Shown here: piece after piece, positions 16,678 through 25,506 of the stretch | Position numbering within the stretch: the stretch's first letter is position 1 | How the letters are laid out: every line of letters starts with the position of its first letter | NCBI RefSeq assembly: GCF_008923245.1 | Contig: NZ_WBOS01000002.1 | Span: 1 to 64,000 of the forward strand | Length of the DNA stretch: 64,000 nucleotides | Reading direction: 5' to 3' | DNA from: Cytobacillus depressus | GTDB taxonomy: Bacteria > Bacillota > Bacilli > Bacillales > Cytobacillaceae | The notes under the pieces: generated by a model | What the model saw: only the letters and a program-made list of their open reading frames with translations | Database searches by the model: none | What the model was told of the DNA's origin: nothing | Made by a program: the position numbers and the translations under genes

Positions 16678-17826
16678 ATGAATACAGCTCAACTAAAACA
16701 GGAGATCATTGAATACAGTAAAAAAATTGGCATTGATAAAATTGGCTTTACGACAGCAGATCCATTTATTGAAATGAAAAATCGGCTTATTCGTCAGCAA
16801 GAGCTGCAATATCAATCAGGGTTTGAAGAAAAAGATATTGAAAAAAGGGTAAATCCTGCACTACTTCTAGACGAACCTCGTTCAATTATTGCCATCGCCC
16901 TTGCTTATCCTTCAAAAATGACGAATAGAACAATTAGCAAAAAAGGAGAGAGACGAGGGATCTTTTGCCGTGCTTCATGGGGAATAGATTATCATCATAT
17001 CTTACGGGACCGACTTCATTTACTTGAGGAATTTATTAAAGAAAAAGTTCCACATGCTAAATGCAAATCAATGGTAGATACGGGAGAATTAGTGGACAGG
17101 GCAGTAGCCGAAAGAGCTGGGATTGGCTGGAGCGGGAAGAATTGTTCCATTATTACACCAGAGTTTGGTTCGTATGTGTACTTAGGTGAAATGATTACGA
17201 CTATTCCTTTTGAACCAGATACGCCGATGGAGGATCGCTGTGGAACATGCAATAAATGCGTTGACGCTTGCCCTACTGGAGCTTTAGTCCAAGGCGGACA
17301 GCTAGATTCAAATCGATGTATCGCTTTCCTTACGCAGACAAAAGGATTTCTACCAGATGAATTCCGTGAAAAATTAGGCAATCGGATATATGGCTGTGAT
17401 TCTTGTCAAACGGCTTGTCCGGTAAATAAAGGAATGGATTTTCATTTCCATGAAGAAATGGAGCCAGATCCCGAAATCGTTAAGCCGCTGTTAAGATCAC
17501 TACTCCAAATAAGCAATCGAGAATTTAAAGAAAAATTTGGCCCATTGTCTGGATCATGGCGTGGGAAAAAGCCAATTCAACGTAATGCGATTATTGCCCT
17601 TACCCATTTTAAAGACGAGACAGCTGTAGATGAGCTTATTCAAGTCATGAACTCTGATTCACGCCCTGTTATTCGTGGTACGGCTGCGTGGGCTTTAGGA
17701 AAAATTGGAGGAGAGGCTGCAAATCTTGCATTGGAAAAGGCTCAACAAGTAGAAAAAGATGAAGAAGTATTGAATGAAATTGATAAAGGATTATCGTTTT
17801 TCTGTAAAGATGAGGTTGGTCAATAA
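16678..17826 (+). CDS. queG: Epoxyqueuosine reductase
   Basis: 382 residues. Last step of queuosine synthesis in tRNA: reduces epoxyqueuosine using cobalamin and two [4Fe-4S] clusters. Visible are the catalytic Asp134 in VDTGELVDRA, cluster ligands C188/C191/C194 and C198, then C214, C240, C243 and C247, and C-terminal HEAT-like repeats (NAIIALTHFKDETAV ... RGTAAWALGKIGG) that bind tRNA. Normal length. ATG behind AGAAAGGAGGGG. The left arm of its terminator lies within its last codons. Corresponds to B. subtilis yhbA, again directly before the yhbB homologue. Confidence 0.95.
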   Translation: MNTAQLKQEIIEYSKKIGIDKIGFTTADPFIEMKNRLIRQQELQYQSGFEEKDIEKRVNPALLLDEPRSIIAIALAYPSKMTNRTISKKGERRGIFCRASWGIDYHHILRDRLHLLEEFIKEKVPHAKCKSMVDTGELVDRAVAERAGIGWSGKNCSIITPEFGSYVYLGEMITTIPFEPDTPMEDRCGTCNKCVDACPTGALVQGGQLDSNRCIAFLTQTKGFLPDEFREKLGNRIYGCDSCQTACPVNKGMDFHFHEEMEPDPEIVKPLLRSLLQISNREFKEKFGPLSGSWRGKKPIQRNAIIALTHFKDETAVDELIQVMNSDSRPVIRGTAAWALGKIGGEAANLALEKAQQVEKDEEVLNEIDKGLSFFCKDEVGQ

Positions 17827-17848
17827 ATGGCTACCTCATTTTTTTTTG
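17809..17848 (+). terminator. queG terminator overlapping the coding end
   Basis: ATGAGGT (inside the last codons of queG) pairs with ACCTCAT, followed by nine T. Confidence 0.8.
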
Positions 17849-17864
17849 TCTAGCTCCAGCGCCT
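17847..17864 (+). repeat. Family-1 repeat, end fragment only
   Basis: TGTCTAGCTCCAGCGCCT, identical to the left end of the long family-1 repeats, then unrelated sequence. A second echo, ATCTAGCTCCTTTC, follows 20 bases on. Confidence 0.6.
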
Positions 17865-17930
17865 TTGTCTTTCATTTTGCAAAATCATCTAGCTCCTTTC
17901 ATATACATATGGAGGAAAGGAGTGTTTGCA

Positions 17931-18815
17931 GTGAGGGAACAGCTTCAAGAGCTATTAGAAAAAAGAACTGAACAATGTGTTTCTCATAAGAATAGAAGTT
18001 CGACTCGTTCATGCCCGAAAATTGAGCAAAAAAAAGAAGGGCTCCTCAAGCGTTCAGGTGAAATTATTAAAGCGAAGGCAACGGGTAAAATCCTGTCTTT
18101 TGATAAAAGCCAGGATGACGAAAAAAGTTCTGTTCAATACAATGTCCACTTTAAATATTTAATTAAGCATAAGGGTATGTTCATTATGGAAGAAGAAATC
18201 GAGGAAAGAAGGGCGGAATTTTATAAAGGAATATTAGTGGAGGATCAAGAGAGGAATCGTTACTACGAGTTAACGGAATCGCCCACGGAAAAAGTTGAGA
18301 TTCAAGAACTTGATGAAAGAATTGTTTACGAATATGACCGATTAAGAGCGGTCCAATATGCAGAAAGATGGTGGAATACTTATAATCCAGCGTATGAAAC
18401 ATTTGAGGTTGATTGCACCAACTATATTTCACAATGTCTGCACTCTGGCGGTGGTCCTATGAGAGGATACCCGAATAGAGGGGCCGGCTGGTGGATGCTG
18501 AATAGAAACTGGAGCTATAGCTGGTCAGTAGCTAATTCATTGAGGAATCATCTGCCTAATGCGAATAAAGGGCTTCGCGCAAAAGCTGTTTCAAGTCCAC
18601 AAGAGTTGCATCTAGGAGATGTCATTTGTTATGATTTCCAAGGTGATGGGCGGTTTGATCATACAACCATTGTGACAGCTAAGGATGCTGACGGGATGCC
18701 GCTCGTAAATGCGCATACGACAAACAGCCGGATGAGGTATTGGGCATATGAAGATTCGACCGCATATACCCCGAATATTAAATATAAATTTCTTACTGTT
18801 GTAGACGATCAGTAA
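17931..18815 (+). CDS. Amidase-domain protein (YhbB-like)
   Basis: 294 residues from a GTG behind GGAGGAAAGGAG. The C-terminal ~160 residues form a putative amidase domain (Amidase_6, NlpC/P60-like cysteine hydrolases): EVDCTNYISQC supplies the candidate nucleophilic Cys, RFDHTTIVTA the His, and VNAHTTNS the third position. The N-terminal ~120 residues are charged and not recognised. No signal peptide. The B. subtilis counterpart yhbB has the same neighbours (queG before, trmL after), supporting orthology. Role in cell wall or spore metabolism is plausible but unproven. Confidence 0.8.
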   Translation: MREQLQELLEKRTEQCVSHKNRSSTRSCPKIEQKKEGLLKRSGEIIKAKATGKILSFDKSQDDEKSSVQYNVHFKYLIKHKGMFIMEEEIEERRAEFYKGILVEDQERNRYYELTESPTEKVEIQELDERIVYEYDRLRAVQYAERWWNTYNPAYETFEVDCTNYISQCLHSGGGPMRGYPNRGAGWWMLNRNWSYSWSVANSLRNHLPNANKGLRAKAVSSPQELHLGDVICYDFQGDGRFDHTTIVTAKDADGMPLVNAHTTNSRMRYWAYEDSTAYTPNIKYKFLTVVDDQ

Positions 18816-18884
18816 CCTTTTCCTACAGACGTTACAAATTCAGTGGTATAATAGCCCATATATTTTAATTTTGAGGTGAAAAAC

Positions 18885-19358
18885 GTGGCATTGCATGTAG
18901 TTTTATATCAACCAGAAATCCCAGCAAATACAGGAAATATCGCTCGTACTTGTGCAGCGACTGGTACGACCCTGCATCTCATTCGCCCACTCGGCTTTTC
19001 AACGGATGATAAAATGCTAAAACGAGCGGGACTAGACTATTGGGAATTTGTTAACATTATTTATTACGACTCCATCGATGAGTTCTTTGAAAAAACAGCA
19101 GGTGGAGAATATTTTTACTTAACTAAGTTTGGCAGGGAGCCGCATTCTACCTTTGATTATAGTCAAAAGGAAAAGGATTATTATTTTATTTTTGGCAAAG
19201 AAACGACTGGTTTGCCAAAAGATATTATTGAGAACAATAAAGATCGCGCACTGCGGATACCTATGAACGAGCATATACGCTCCTTAAATTTATCCAATAC
19301 AGCTGCCATTCTTATTTATGAAGCACTGCGCCAGCAAGATTATTTAGACCTAAAGTAG
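18885..19358 (+). CDS. trmL: tRNA (cytidine(34)-2'-O)-methyltransferase TrmL
   Basis: 157 residues, SPOUT-family SAM-dependent methyltransferase that modifies the wobble base of tRNA-Leu. Motifs: HVVLYQPEIPANTGNIARTC at the start, FGKETTGLP near residue 100 and IPMNEHIRSLNLSNTAAI in the C-terminal knot. The start is GTG 18885 because GAGGTG lies eight bases ahead and the B. subtilis protein (CspR) begins at the same place; a GTG nine bases earlier is inside that site. Confidence 0.95.
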   Translation: MALHVVLYQPEIPANTGNIARTCAATGTTLHLIRPLGFSTDDKMLKRAGLDYWEFVNIIYYDSIDEFFEKTAGGEYFYLTKFGREPHSTFDYSQKEKDYYFIFGKETTGLPKDIIENNKDRALRIPMNEHIRSLNLSNTAAILIYEALRQQDYLDLK

Positions 19359-19390
19359 ACCTTAGCCTTCGTTTAGGTCTTTTCTTTTGT
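19346..19390 (+). terminator. trmL terminator overlapping the coding end
   Basis: AGACCTAAA (last codons of trmL) pairs with TTTAGGTCT, followed by TTTCTTTTGT. Confidence 0.75.
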
Positions 19391-19563
19391 CTAGCTCCAG
19401 CGCCTACCCCCGACGTACAGGACGTACTAGTGTCGACTATGCGACAGGACGTCGCGTTTTTGTCGACTCTCGAGGTCACAAGCCAAGCCTGAAAGGTAGA
19501 GCTCACCTTTCGGTGAGGCTCGTCTTGTGCTTGTCGGGAGTGATCAAGGCGCTTCCGCATTTC
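19387..19563 (+). repeat. Family-1 palindromic repeat, copy 1
   Basis: About 177 bases from TGTCTAGCTCCAGCGCCTAC to GATCAAGGCGCTTCCGCAT. Outer ends are complementary (AGCGCCT/AGGCGCT); the body holds nested hairpins (GACGTACAGGACGTAC, GTCGACTATGCGACAGGACGTCGC, CTTGTGCTTGTCGGG). This copy shares the extra GTCGAC-rich module with the copy at 48455. No ORF. It fills most of the trmL-nitroreductase gap. Confidence 0.85.
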
Positions 19564-19619
19564 TACTTGGATATATAAGTCAATCCAGTTACAATAATGC
19601 TATGAAAGGATGGGATAAA

Positions 19620-20369
19620 ATGAATGAACATATAGAGCTGCTTATGAATCATCGCTCTGTCAGAAAATTTGAGGCCAAGCCATTAACGAAGGAACAAATT
19701 GAGGCAATCGTGACATGTGCACAGGCAGCATCAACATCAAGCTTTATTCAAGCATATACGATTATTGGCATAACAGATCCGGAGAAGAAAAAGAAATTAG
19801 CAGAAGTGGCGGGGGAGCAAAGCTATGTAGCGAATAACGGACATTTTTTCATTTTTTGTGCTGATTTAGCACGTCATGAACGGATTGGAGAAATGGAAAA
19901 TAAAGATGTGCTTCCATCCATTGAAAGTACCGAAAAATTTATGGTCGCTTTAATTGACACGGCATTGGCTGCTCAAAACGCTGCAATTGCAGCGGAATCA
20001 ATGGGGCTTGGTATTTGTTATATTGGCGGTCTTCGCAACAATCTTAAAGAAGTATGCAAACTTCTAAAAACGCCGAAACGCGTCCTTCCATTATTCGGGA
20101 TGGCCGTTGGTTTTCCCGCACAAATGACGGACAAAAAGCCAAGACTTCCGCTTCAAGAGATTTATCATGAAAATGAATATCAGCAAAATATGGAAGAAGA
20201 TCGAGAGCAGCTGAACATTTATAATCAAATCATTTCTGAGTATTATTCAGACAGAACAAACGGGGCTAGGAACGACACATGGACTGGTCAAATGGCCAAT
20301 ATGCTAGAAAGAAAAACAAGAATGTATATGAAGGAATTTGTTGAAAGTGTCGGAATGAAACTTAATTGA
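19620..20369 (+). CDS. nfrA: NADPH-dependent nitroreductase/flavin reductase (NfrA-like)
   Basis: 249 residues, nitroreductase fold: MNHRSVRKF at the N-terminus (FMN phosphate contact), QAASTSSFIQAYTIIG, GLGICYIGGLRN and LPLFGMAVGFPAQ. Length equals B. subtilis NfrA1 (249). Such enzymes reduce quinones, nitroaromatics or FMN with NADPH. ATG 19620 is preferred because AAAGGATGG stands six bases before; an in-frame upstream ATG overlaps that site. Ends in a terminator shared with a small minus-strand gene. Confidence 0.88.
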   Translation: MNEHIELLMNHRSVRKFEAKPLTKEQIEAIVTCAQAASTSSFIQAYTIIGITDPEKKKKLAEVAGEQSYVANNGHFFIFCADLARHERIGEMENKDVLPSIESTEKFMVALIDTALAAQNAAIAAESMGLGICYIGGLRNNLKEVCKLLKTPKRVLPLFGMAVGFPAQMTDKKPRLPLQEIYHENEYQQNMEEDREQLNIYNQIISEYYSDRTNGARNDTWTGQMANMLERKTRMYMKEFVESVGMKLN

Positions 20370-20443
20370 TTGTGTGTATCCGAACCTGATTTTATCTGCG
20401 ATTAATTTAATGAAAATGTGTACATATGCAAATTGTCCATAAT

Positions 20444-20471
20444 AAAAAAGCTGCCCAAAAGCAGCTTTTTT
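20444..20471. terminator. Bidirectional terminator behind nitroreductase gene
   Basis: AAAAAAGCTGC and GCAGCTTTTTT, an 11-bp stem with A/T runs on both sides. Confidence 0.9.
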
Positions 20472-20472
20472 A

Positions 20473-20568
20473 TTATTTTTTATTTACTCCAGGCTTATCT
20501 TCATAACCAGATGCGAAAATAGCAGCTAAGAATGTAACCATAACCCCAAGAATGAGCACTGTACCCAT
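20473..20568 (-). CDS. Small single-span membrane protein, 31 residues
   Basis: Read on the minus strand: MGTVLILGVMVTFLAAIFASG, a probable membrane helix, then the hydrophilic tail YEDKPGVNKK and TAA. AAAGGAGG stands ~11 bases before the ATG, and the stop runs into a terminator, so the gene is complete with signals on both sides. Function unknown; it resembles the many tiny membrane peptides of bacilli. It is too short for usual gene callers. Confidence 0.65.
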   Translation of the reverse strand: MGTVLILGVMVTFLAAIFASGYEDKPGVNKK

Positions 20569-20759
20569 ATGTATGTAATCCTCCTTTTTCTTTAATAGTA
20601 AATTTATCGAGCATATAAGCTTATTATAGCCCAATAGAATTAAAGTGTGAACAAACTTTGTGGAAAATTTATAACACTTCCTATTTTATAAATTTATTTC
20701 CGCTACGGCCAATTTGCGTTTCAATCATAAAAAGGACAACCGAATCTAATCTATGATTT

Positions 20760-20790
20760 GCATGTTCATTTACAGGAGCGCATACAGTAT
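20760..20790 (+). promoter_or_regulatory. Candidate sigma-E promoter of prkA
   Basis: GCATGTT, 14 bases, then CATACAGTAT, close to the CATACANT -10 of the mother-cell sigma factor. B. subtilis prkA is known to be sigma-E dependent, which supports the reading. Confidence 0.5.
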
Positions 20791-20828
20791 ATTAATCGTC
20801 TCTGAAAAGCGATGAGGGGGAGGTCCTT

Positions 20829-22724
20829 ATGGATATACTAAAAAAAATTGAGATGTACCGACATGAAGAGGAAAAGCTTAAATGGGAAGGGACTTTTGGA
20901 GAGTATTTAGAAATCATTAAAGAGAAGCCATGGGTTGCCCAGTCAGCTCATTCCCGGGTTTATAATATGATTAAAGATGCCGGTGTAGAAGAAGAAAAAG
21001 GGCAGAAACGATATCAGTTTTTTTCTAATCAATTATTCGGCTTAGAGGAGGCGTTAGAAAGACTTGTTGAAGAATATTTCCATCCTGCAGCCAAGAGGTT
21101 AGATGTCCGCAAAAGAATTCTGTTATTAATGGGACCTGTTAGTGGAGGGAAATCTACATTAGTCACAATGCTAAAAAGAGGGTTAGAAGCATATTCCCAT
21201 CAAGATCGGGGAGCGGTTTATGCCATTAAAGGCTGCCCGATGCATGAGGATCCGTTACATTTAATCCCGCACCACCTGAGAAAAGATTTTAATGAAGAAT
21301 ATGGAATCAGAATTGAAGGGAATTTATCCCCGCTAAATATGATGCGGCTTGAGCAAGAATATAGTGGCCGAATTGAAGATGTATTGATCGAAAGAATTCT
21401 ATTTTCAGAGGATCGCAGGGTAGGAATCGGAACATTTAGTCCATCCGACCCGAAATCACAAGATATTGCCGATTTAACAGGGAGCATCGATTTTGCAACT
21501 ATTGCGGAATATGGCTCAGAGTCTGATCCGAGAGCCTATCGCTTTGATGGGGAGCTAAATAAGGCGAACCGAGGAATGATGGAGTTCCAGGAAATGCTGA
21601 AATGTGATGAAAAGTTTCTATGGCATTTATTATCCTTAACACAGGAAGGGAACTTTAAAGCAGGCCGGTTTGCGTTAATTTCTGCCGATGAATTAATTGT
21701 CGCTCACACGAATGAAACAGAATATCGCTCATTTATCTCGAATAAGAAAAACGAGGCCCTACATTCAAGGATCATTGTCATGCCGATTCCGTATAACTTA
21801 AAGGTGACAGAAGAAGAGAAAATTTACGACAAAATGATTCGCGAAAGTGATGTATATAATGTGCATATTGCGCCACATACTTTAAAGGTGGCCGCAATGT
21901 TTACGATCTTAACCCGTTTGAAGGAACCGAAAAAAGGCGATATCGATTTTGTTAAGAAAATGCGTCTATATGATGGGGAAAGTGTAGAAGGGTACAATCG
22001 AGCGGACGTCGATGAGTTGAAAAAAGAGTATCCAGATGAGGGGATGAGCGGAATTGACCCGCGTTATGTGATCAACCGTATTTCCTCAACGATCATACGA
22101 AAAGAGATTACTTCGATTAATGCACTCGATGTCTTAAGGTCTTTAAAGGAAGGACTTGATCAACATCCGTCGATAACAACTGAGTTAAGAGAGCGCTATT
22201 TAAACTTCATTTCCTTAGCCCGTAAGGAATACGACGATATTGCGAAAAAAGAAGTTCAGAAAGCATTTGTTTACTCTTATGAAGAATCTGCGAAAACACT
22301 TATGGATAATTATCTGGATAATGTTGAGGCATATTGCAATAAATCAAAGCTTCGTGATCCTCTGACGGGTGAAGAAATTAACCCAGATGAGAAGCTAATG
22401 CGTTCGATTGAAGAACAAATCGGCATTTCTGAAAATGCGAAAAAAGCGTTCCGCGAAGAAATTCTCATCCGCATTTCTGCTTATGCCCGTAAAGGAAAGC
22501 GGTTCGACTACAATTCCCATGATCGTCTTCGTGAAGCTATCCAAAAGAAACTGTTTGCTGATCTTAAAGATGTTGTCAAAATTACTACTTCCACAAAAAC
22601 ACCTGATGAGCAACAGCTGAAAAAGGTGAATGAAGTTGTCGCTCGTTTAATTGATGAGCATGGATACAATTCAACATCAGCTAATGAATTGCTGCGCTAT
22701 GTTGGAAGCCTATTAAATCGATAA
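20829..22724 (+). CDS. prkA: PrkA serine protein kinase / AAA ATPase
   Basis: 631 residues. N-terminal AAA+ domain with Walker A GPVSGGKST (102-110), then a region similar to serine kinases at the C-terminus; full family length. In bacilli PrkA is a sporulation protein made in the mother cell and promotes sigma-K activity; AAA-type proteolytic activity has also been reported. ATG behind GATGAGGGGGAGG. It precedes yhbH as in B. subtilis and as yeaG-yeaH in E. coli, and spoVR (ycgB family) occurs ~26 kb on, completing the conserved trio. Confidence 0.95.
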   Translation: MDILKKIEMYRHEEEKLKWEGTFGEYLEIIKEKPWVAQSAHSRVYNMIKDAGVEEEKGQKRYQFFSNQLFGLEEALERLVEEYFHPAAKRLDVRKRILLLMGPVSGGKSTLVTMLKRGLEAYSHQDRGAVYAIKGCPMHEDPLHLIPHHLRKDFNEEYGIRIEGNLSPLNMMRLEQEYSGRIEDVLIERILFSEDRRVGIGTFSPSDPKSQDIADLTGSIDFATIAEYGSESDPRAYRFDGELNKANRGMMEFQEMLKCDEKFLWHLLSLTQEGNFKAGRFALISADELIVAHTNETEYRSFISNKKNEALHSRIIVMPIPYNLKVTEEEKIYDKMIRESDVYNVHIAPHTLKVAAMFTILTRLKEPKKGDIDFVKKMRLYDGESVEGYNRADVDELKKEYPDEGMSGIDPRYVINRISSTIIRKEITSINALDVLRSLKEGLDQHPSITTELRERYLNFISLARKEYDDIAKKEVQKAFVYSYEESAKTLMDNYLDNVEAYCNKSKLRDPLTGEEINPDEKLMRSIEEQIGISENAKKAFREEILIRISAYARKGKRFDYNSHDRLREAIQKKLFADLKDVVKITTSTKTPDEQQLKKVNEVVARLIDEHGYNSTSANELLRYVGSLLNR

Positions 22725-22733
22725 GAAAAAAAT

Positions 22734-22770
22734 AAAAGGACTGACAGCGAATACTGTCAGTCCTTTTATT
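22734..22770 (+). terminator. Intrinsic terminator of prkA
   Basis: AAAAGGACTGACAG and CTGTCAGTCCTTTT form a 14-bp stem; also usable by the minus-strand gene. Confidence 0.9.
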
Positions 22771-22783
22771 ACCAAATTAGAAG

Positions 22784-22927
22784 CTATTTTTCGGTGCTTA
22801 AATAAGTCTCAGGCTGATTTCCATCTTGGTTGTAACAAGCTGGGCAAATTGGTTTGTCATTAATATATTGGGTACTATCAAACATTGATAGATCCCCACA
22901 TTGGTCACAGCAAAGAAATTCGCTCAT
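22784..22927 (-). CDS. Small CxxC zinc-ribbon-like protein, 47 residues
   Basis: Read on the minus strand: begins MSEFLCCDQCGDLSMFDSTQ and ends LSTEK. Cys pairs C7-x2-C10 and C28-x2-C31 form a treble-clef/rubredoxin-type zinc site. GGGGTG stands five bases before the ATG, and the prkA terminator serves its 3' end. No function known to me; possibly a redox or nucleic-acid-binding adaptor. The codon pattern and start signal make a chance ORF unlikely. Confidence 0.7.
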   Translation of the reverse strand: MSEFLCCDQCGDLSMFDSTQYINDKPICPACYNQDGNQPETYLSTEK

Positions 22928-23240
22928 TTTTTCACCCCAATTATTAATGATTACAGTAAAGTTTATTATCGGGCATTTCAGTATATGAATTCAAAAAAAA
23001 AGGCTTGTCCTACTTTATAAGTAAAGCGCCCTATTATAGAAATTATTTGTAAATTATTTTAAGTTGTTGCATAGGATAGAGTAATAAACATTCTTCTACT
23101 CAAGTTGTCCAAAGGATTGTTTAAGGGTTTTGGTTGTTTTTAAGAAGCTAGACAGGATCAGTTTTATCTTTTGACACTCTCGATAATGTATGTGGTTAAC
23201 TTAAAAGTGTGCGCGAAAACTTTATAAAGGAGGGCTTATT
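22928..23240. other. Intergenic region before yhbH
   Basis: 313 bases, AT-rich. Contains possible but weak promoter-like pieces (TTGACA at about 23174). No gene, repeat or clear sigma-E site could be supported. Confidence 0.4.
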
Positions 23241-24410
23241 GTGACCGATAACAATGACCATCAGTTTGTGATTTCTCAAGAAAATTGGTCCCTCCATCGA
23301 AAAGGCCATGATGACCAGCAGCGCCATCAGGAAAAAGTACAAGATGCCATTCGAAACAATTTACCTGATCTTATAACAGAAGAGAGTATTGTAATGTCGA
23401 ATGGTCGGGAAGTTGTTAAAATCCCGATTCGTTCACTGGACGAATATAAAATCCGTTATAATTATGATAAAAACAAACATGTTGGGCAAGGAGATGGAGA
23501 CAGCCGCATTGGTGATGTAGTGGCCCGTGATGGATCAAGCAATCAAAAAGGACCAGGAAAAGGCCAAGGAGCAGGCGATCAGCCTGGTGAAGATTATTTT
23601 GAAGCCGAAGTTTCCTTAATGGAAATTGAAGAAGCGCTCTTTAAGCAGCTTGAGCTGCCTAATTTGAAAAGAAAAGAGCAGCAGGAGATTCTTGTTGAAA
23701 ATATTGAATTTAATGACATCCGAAAAACGGGACTAATGGGGAATATCGACAAGAAACGCACGATGATGACTGCTTTTAAGAGAAATGCGATGACGGGAAA
23801 GCCAAGCTTCCATCCGATTTTTAAGGAAGATTTAAAATTCAAAACGTGGAATGAAGTGAATAAACCGGAATCAAAAGCCGTTGTTCTAGCTATGATGGAT
23901 ACGAGTGGATCGATGGGGATTTGGGAAAAGTATATGGCTAGGAGCTTTTTCTTCTGGATGACGAGATTTTTAAGAACGAAATATGAAAAAGTAGAAATTG
24001 AGTTTATTGCGCATCATACAGAAGCTAAGGTTGTATCAGAGGAAGATTTCTTTTCTAAAGGAGAAAGCGGAGGTACAATTTGTTCATCTGCATACCGTAA
24101 AGCGCTTGAGCTCATTGATGCTAAATATAATCCCAAAAGATTTAATATTTACCCCTTCCACTTCTCAGACGGTGATAATTTAACCTCAGACAATGCCCGC
24201 TGTGTAAAGTTAGTCGAGGAATTAATGAAGGTTTCCAATATGTTTGGCTATGGAGAGGTTAACCAGTACAACAGACATTCAACCCTCATGTCCGCGTATA
24301 AAAACATCAAACATGATGACTTCCGTTATTATATCCTCAAACAAAAAGCCGATGTATTCCATGCGATGAAGAGCTTTTTCAAGAAGGAAGAGGATAAAAT
24401 ACTCGCCTAA
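23241..24410 (+). CDS. yhbH: Sporulation protein YhbH (DUF444, vWA-like)
   Basis: 389 residues from a GTG behind AAAGGAGGGCTTATT. The central/C-terminal region is a von Willebrand A-like domain with MIDAS DTSGSMG (220-226). A Gly-rich linker lies at ~100-117 and a basic N-terminal part before it. Homologues (E. coli YeaH) are encoded next to PrkA/YeaG and presumed partners; in bacilli the gene is sigma-E dependent and needed for normal spores. Metal-dependent protein binding is inferred. Confidence 0.93.
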   Translation: MTDNNDHQFVISQENWSLHRKGHDDQQRHQEKVQDAIRNNLPDLITEESIVMSNGREVVKIPIRSLDEYKIRYNYDKNKHVGQGDGDSRIGDVVARDGSSNQKGPGKGQGAGDQPGEDYFEAEVSLMEIEEALFKQLELPNLKRKEQQEILVENIEFNDIRKTGLMGNIDKKRTMMTAFKRNAMTGKPSFHPIFKEDLKFKTWNEVNKPESKAVVLAMMDTSGSMGIWEKYMARSFFFWMTRFLRTKYEKVEIEFIAHHTEAKVVSEEDFFSKGESGGTICSSAYRKALELIDAKYNPKRFNIYPFHFSDGDNLTSDNARCVKLVEELMKVSNMFGYGEVNQYNRHSTLMSAYKNIKHDDFRYYILKQKADVFHAMKSFFKKEEDKILA

Positions 24411-24414
24411 TATG

Positions 24415-24450
24415 ATCAGCCCCATTTAAAAATAGGGGGCTGATTTTTTT
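24415..24450 (+). terminator. Intrinsic terminator of yhbH
   Basis: ATCAGCCCC and GGGGCTGAT with a seven-T run. Confidence 0.9.
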
Positions 24451-24529
24451 GAGAAAGAGGATTTTCACCTTTCATCATCGAAGAATCTCAACATGGGAAT
24501 CATGAAATTTTGGAAAGGTGGAATTTATT

Positions 24530-25486
24530 TTGAATGCAACAGATTTAGGTCATAATATTTCTCTCATTGATACATTTGATTTAGGCAAAAAACGACGAAC
24601 AGGCTCCTATGTTCTACATGAAGAGGAATTAACGATTATTGAAACAAGTGCAAGTCCTTCCATTCCATATGTACTAAAAGGCCTGGATGAATTAGGGATT
24701 GATCCGAAACAAGTAAAAAATATTATTGTTACCCATATCCATCTCGATCATGCTGGGGGAGCGGGGCTACTTCTTACTAGCTGTCCAAATGCGAAAGTTA
24801 TCGTTCACCCGAGGGGAAAACGCCATCTTGCGGATCCTGCGAAACTAATTTTAGGAGCGAAGGCGGTATATGGAGAGCAATTCGACGCTCTTTTTCATCC
24901 AATATTGCCTGTACCAGAGGAGCGCCTAATAATAAAGGAGGATGGCGAAACGCTGCAAATCGGTGAAGGGCGTATCCTTACATTTTTGGATACACCCGGA
25001 CATGCGAAGCATCATTTTTCTATTCACGATTCAAAAAGCAATGGGATTTTTACCGGGGATACGATAGGAGTTTCGTATCCGCAATTATTTGATATGGGGC
25101 TTGAATTTTTTTTGCCTTCTACCTCTCCAAATCAATTTGACCCACATGTCATGCTAGAATCAATGGAAAAAATTAAGGCCCTTGCTGTTGAACGAATTTT
25201 CTTCGGTCATTACGGTATGTCAGCCAATCCAAGTCATGTGTATGAGCAAATCCAATATTGGCTGCCAATTTTTATCGCTTCTGGAGAAAAGGTTATGAGT
25301 GAAAGGTCATCTGATTCAATAGCATTGAAGCAGCAAGCTTTATTTCGGCTTTTATTTGATCAAGTAAGTCATTATCTAGCGGAAAAAAATATTAGTTTAG
25401 AAGGGGACATTACTGATATCATACAGCTTGATTTATCGGTTTGCTCAATGGGGATTTTGGATTATTTGGAAAAGAAAAGCCGATAA
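24530..25486 (+). CDS. Metallo-beta-lactamase-fold hydrolase
   Basis: 318 residues. THIHLDHAGG near residue 74 is the HxHxDH zinc motif; LDTPGHAKHHFS supplies the next His and FTGDTIG the bridging Asp, with FGHYG near the end. This is the glyoxalase II-like hydrolase branch, cytosolic; substrate unknown. Start TTG is chosen because AAAGGTGG lies eight bases before; an in-frame GTG upstream overlaps the site. The Nudix gene begins 20 bases later, so they are probably co-transcribed. Confidence 0.82.
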   Translation: MNATDLGHNISLIDTFDLGKKRRTGSYVLHEEELTIIETSASPSIPYVLKGLDELGIDPKQVKNIIVTHIHLDHAGGAGLLLTSCPNAKVIVHPRGKRHLADPAKLILGAKAVYGEQFDALFHPILPVPEERLIIKEDGETLQIGEGRILTFLDTPGHAKHHFSIHDSKSNGIFTGDTIGVSYPQLFDMGLEFFLPSTSPNQFDPHVMLESMEKIKALAVERIFFGHYGMSANPSHVYEQIQYWLPIFIASGEKVMSERSSDSIALKQQALFRLLFDQVSHYLAEKNISLEGDITDIIQLDLSVCSMGILDYLEKKSR

Positions 25487-25506
25487 TATCGAATGGTGGT
25501 GCTTAC

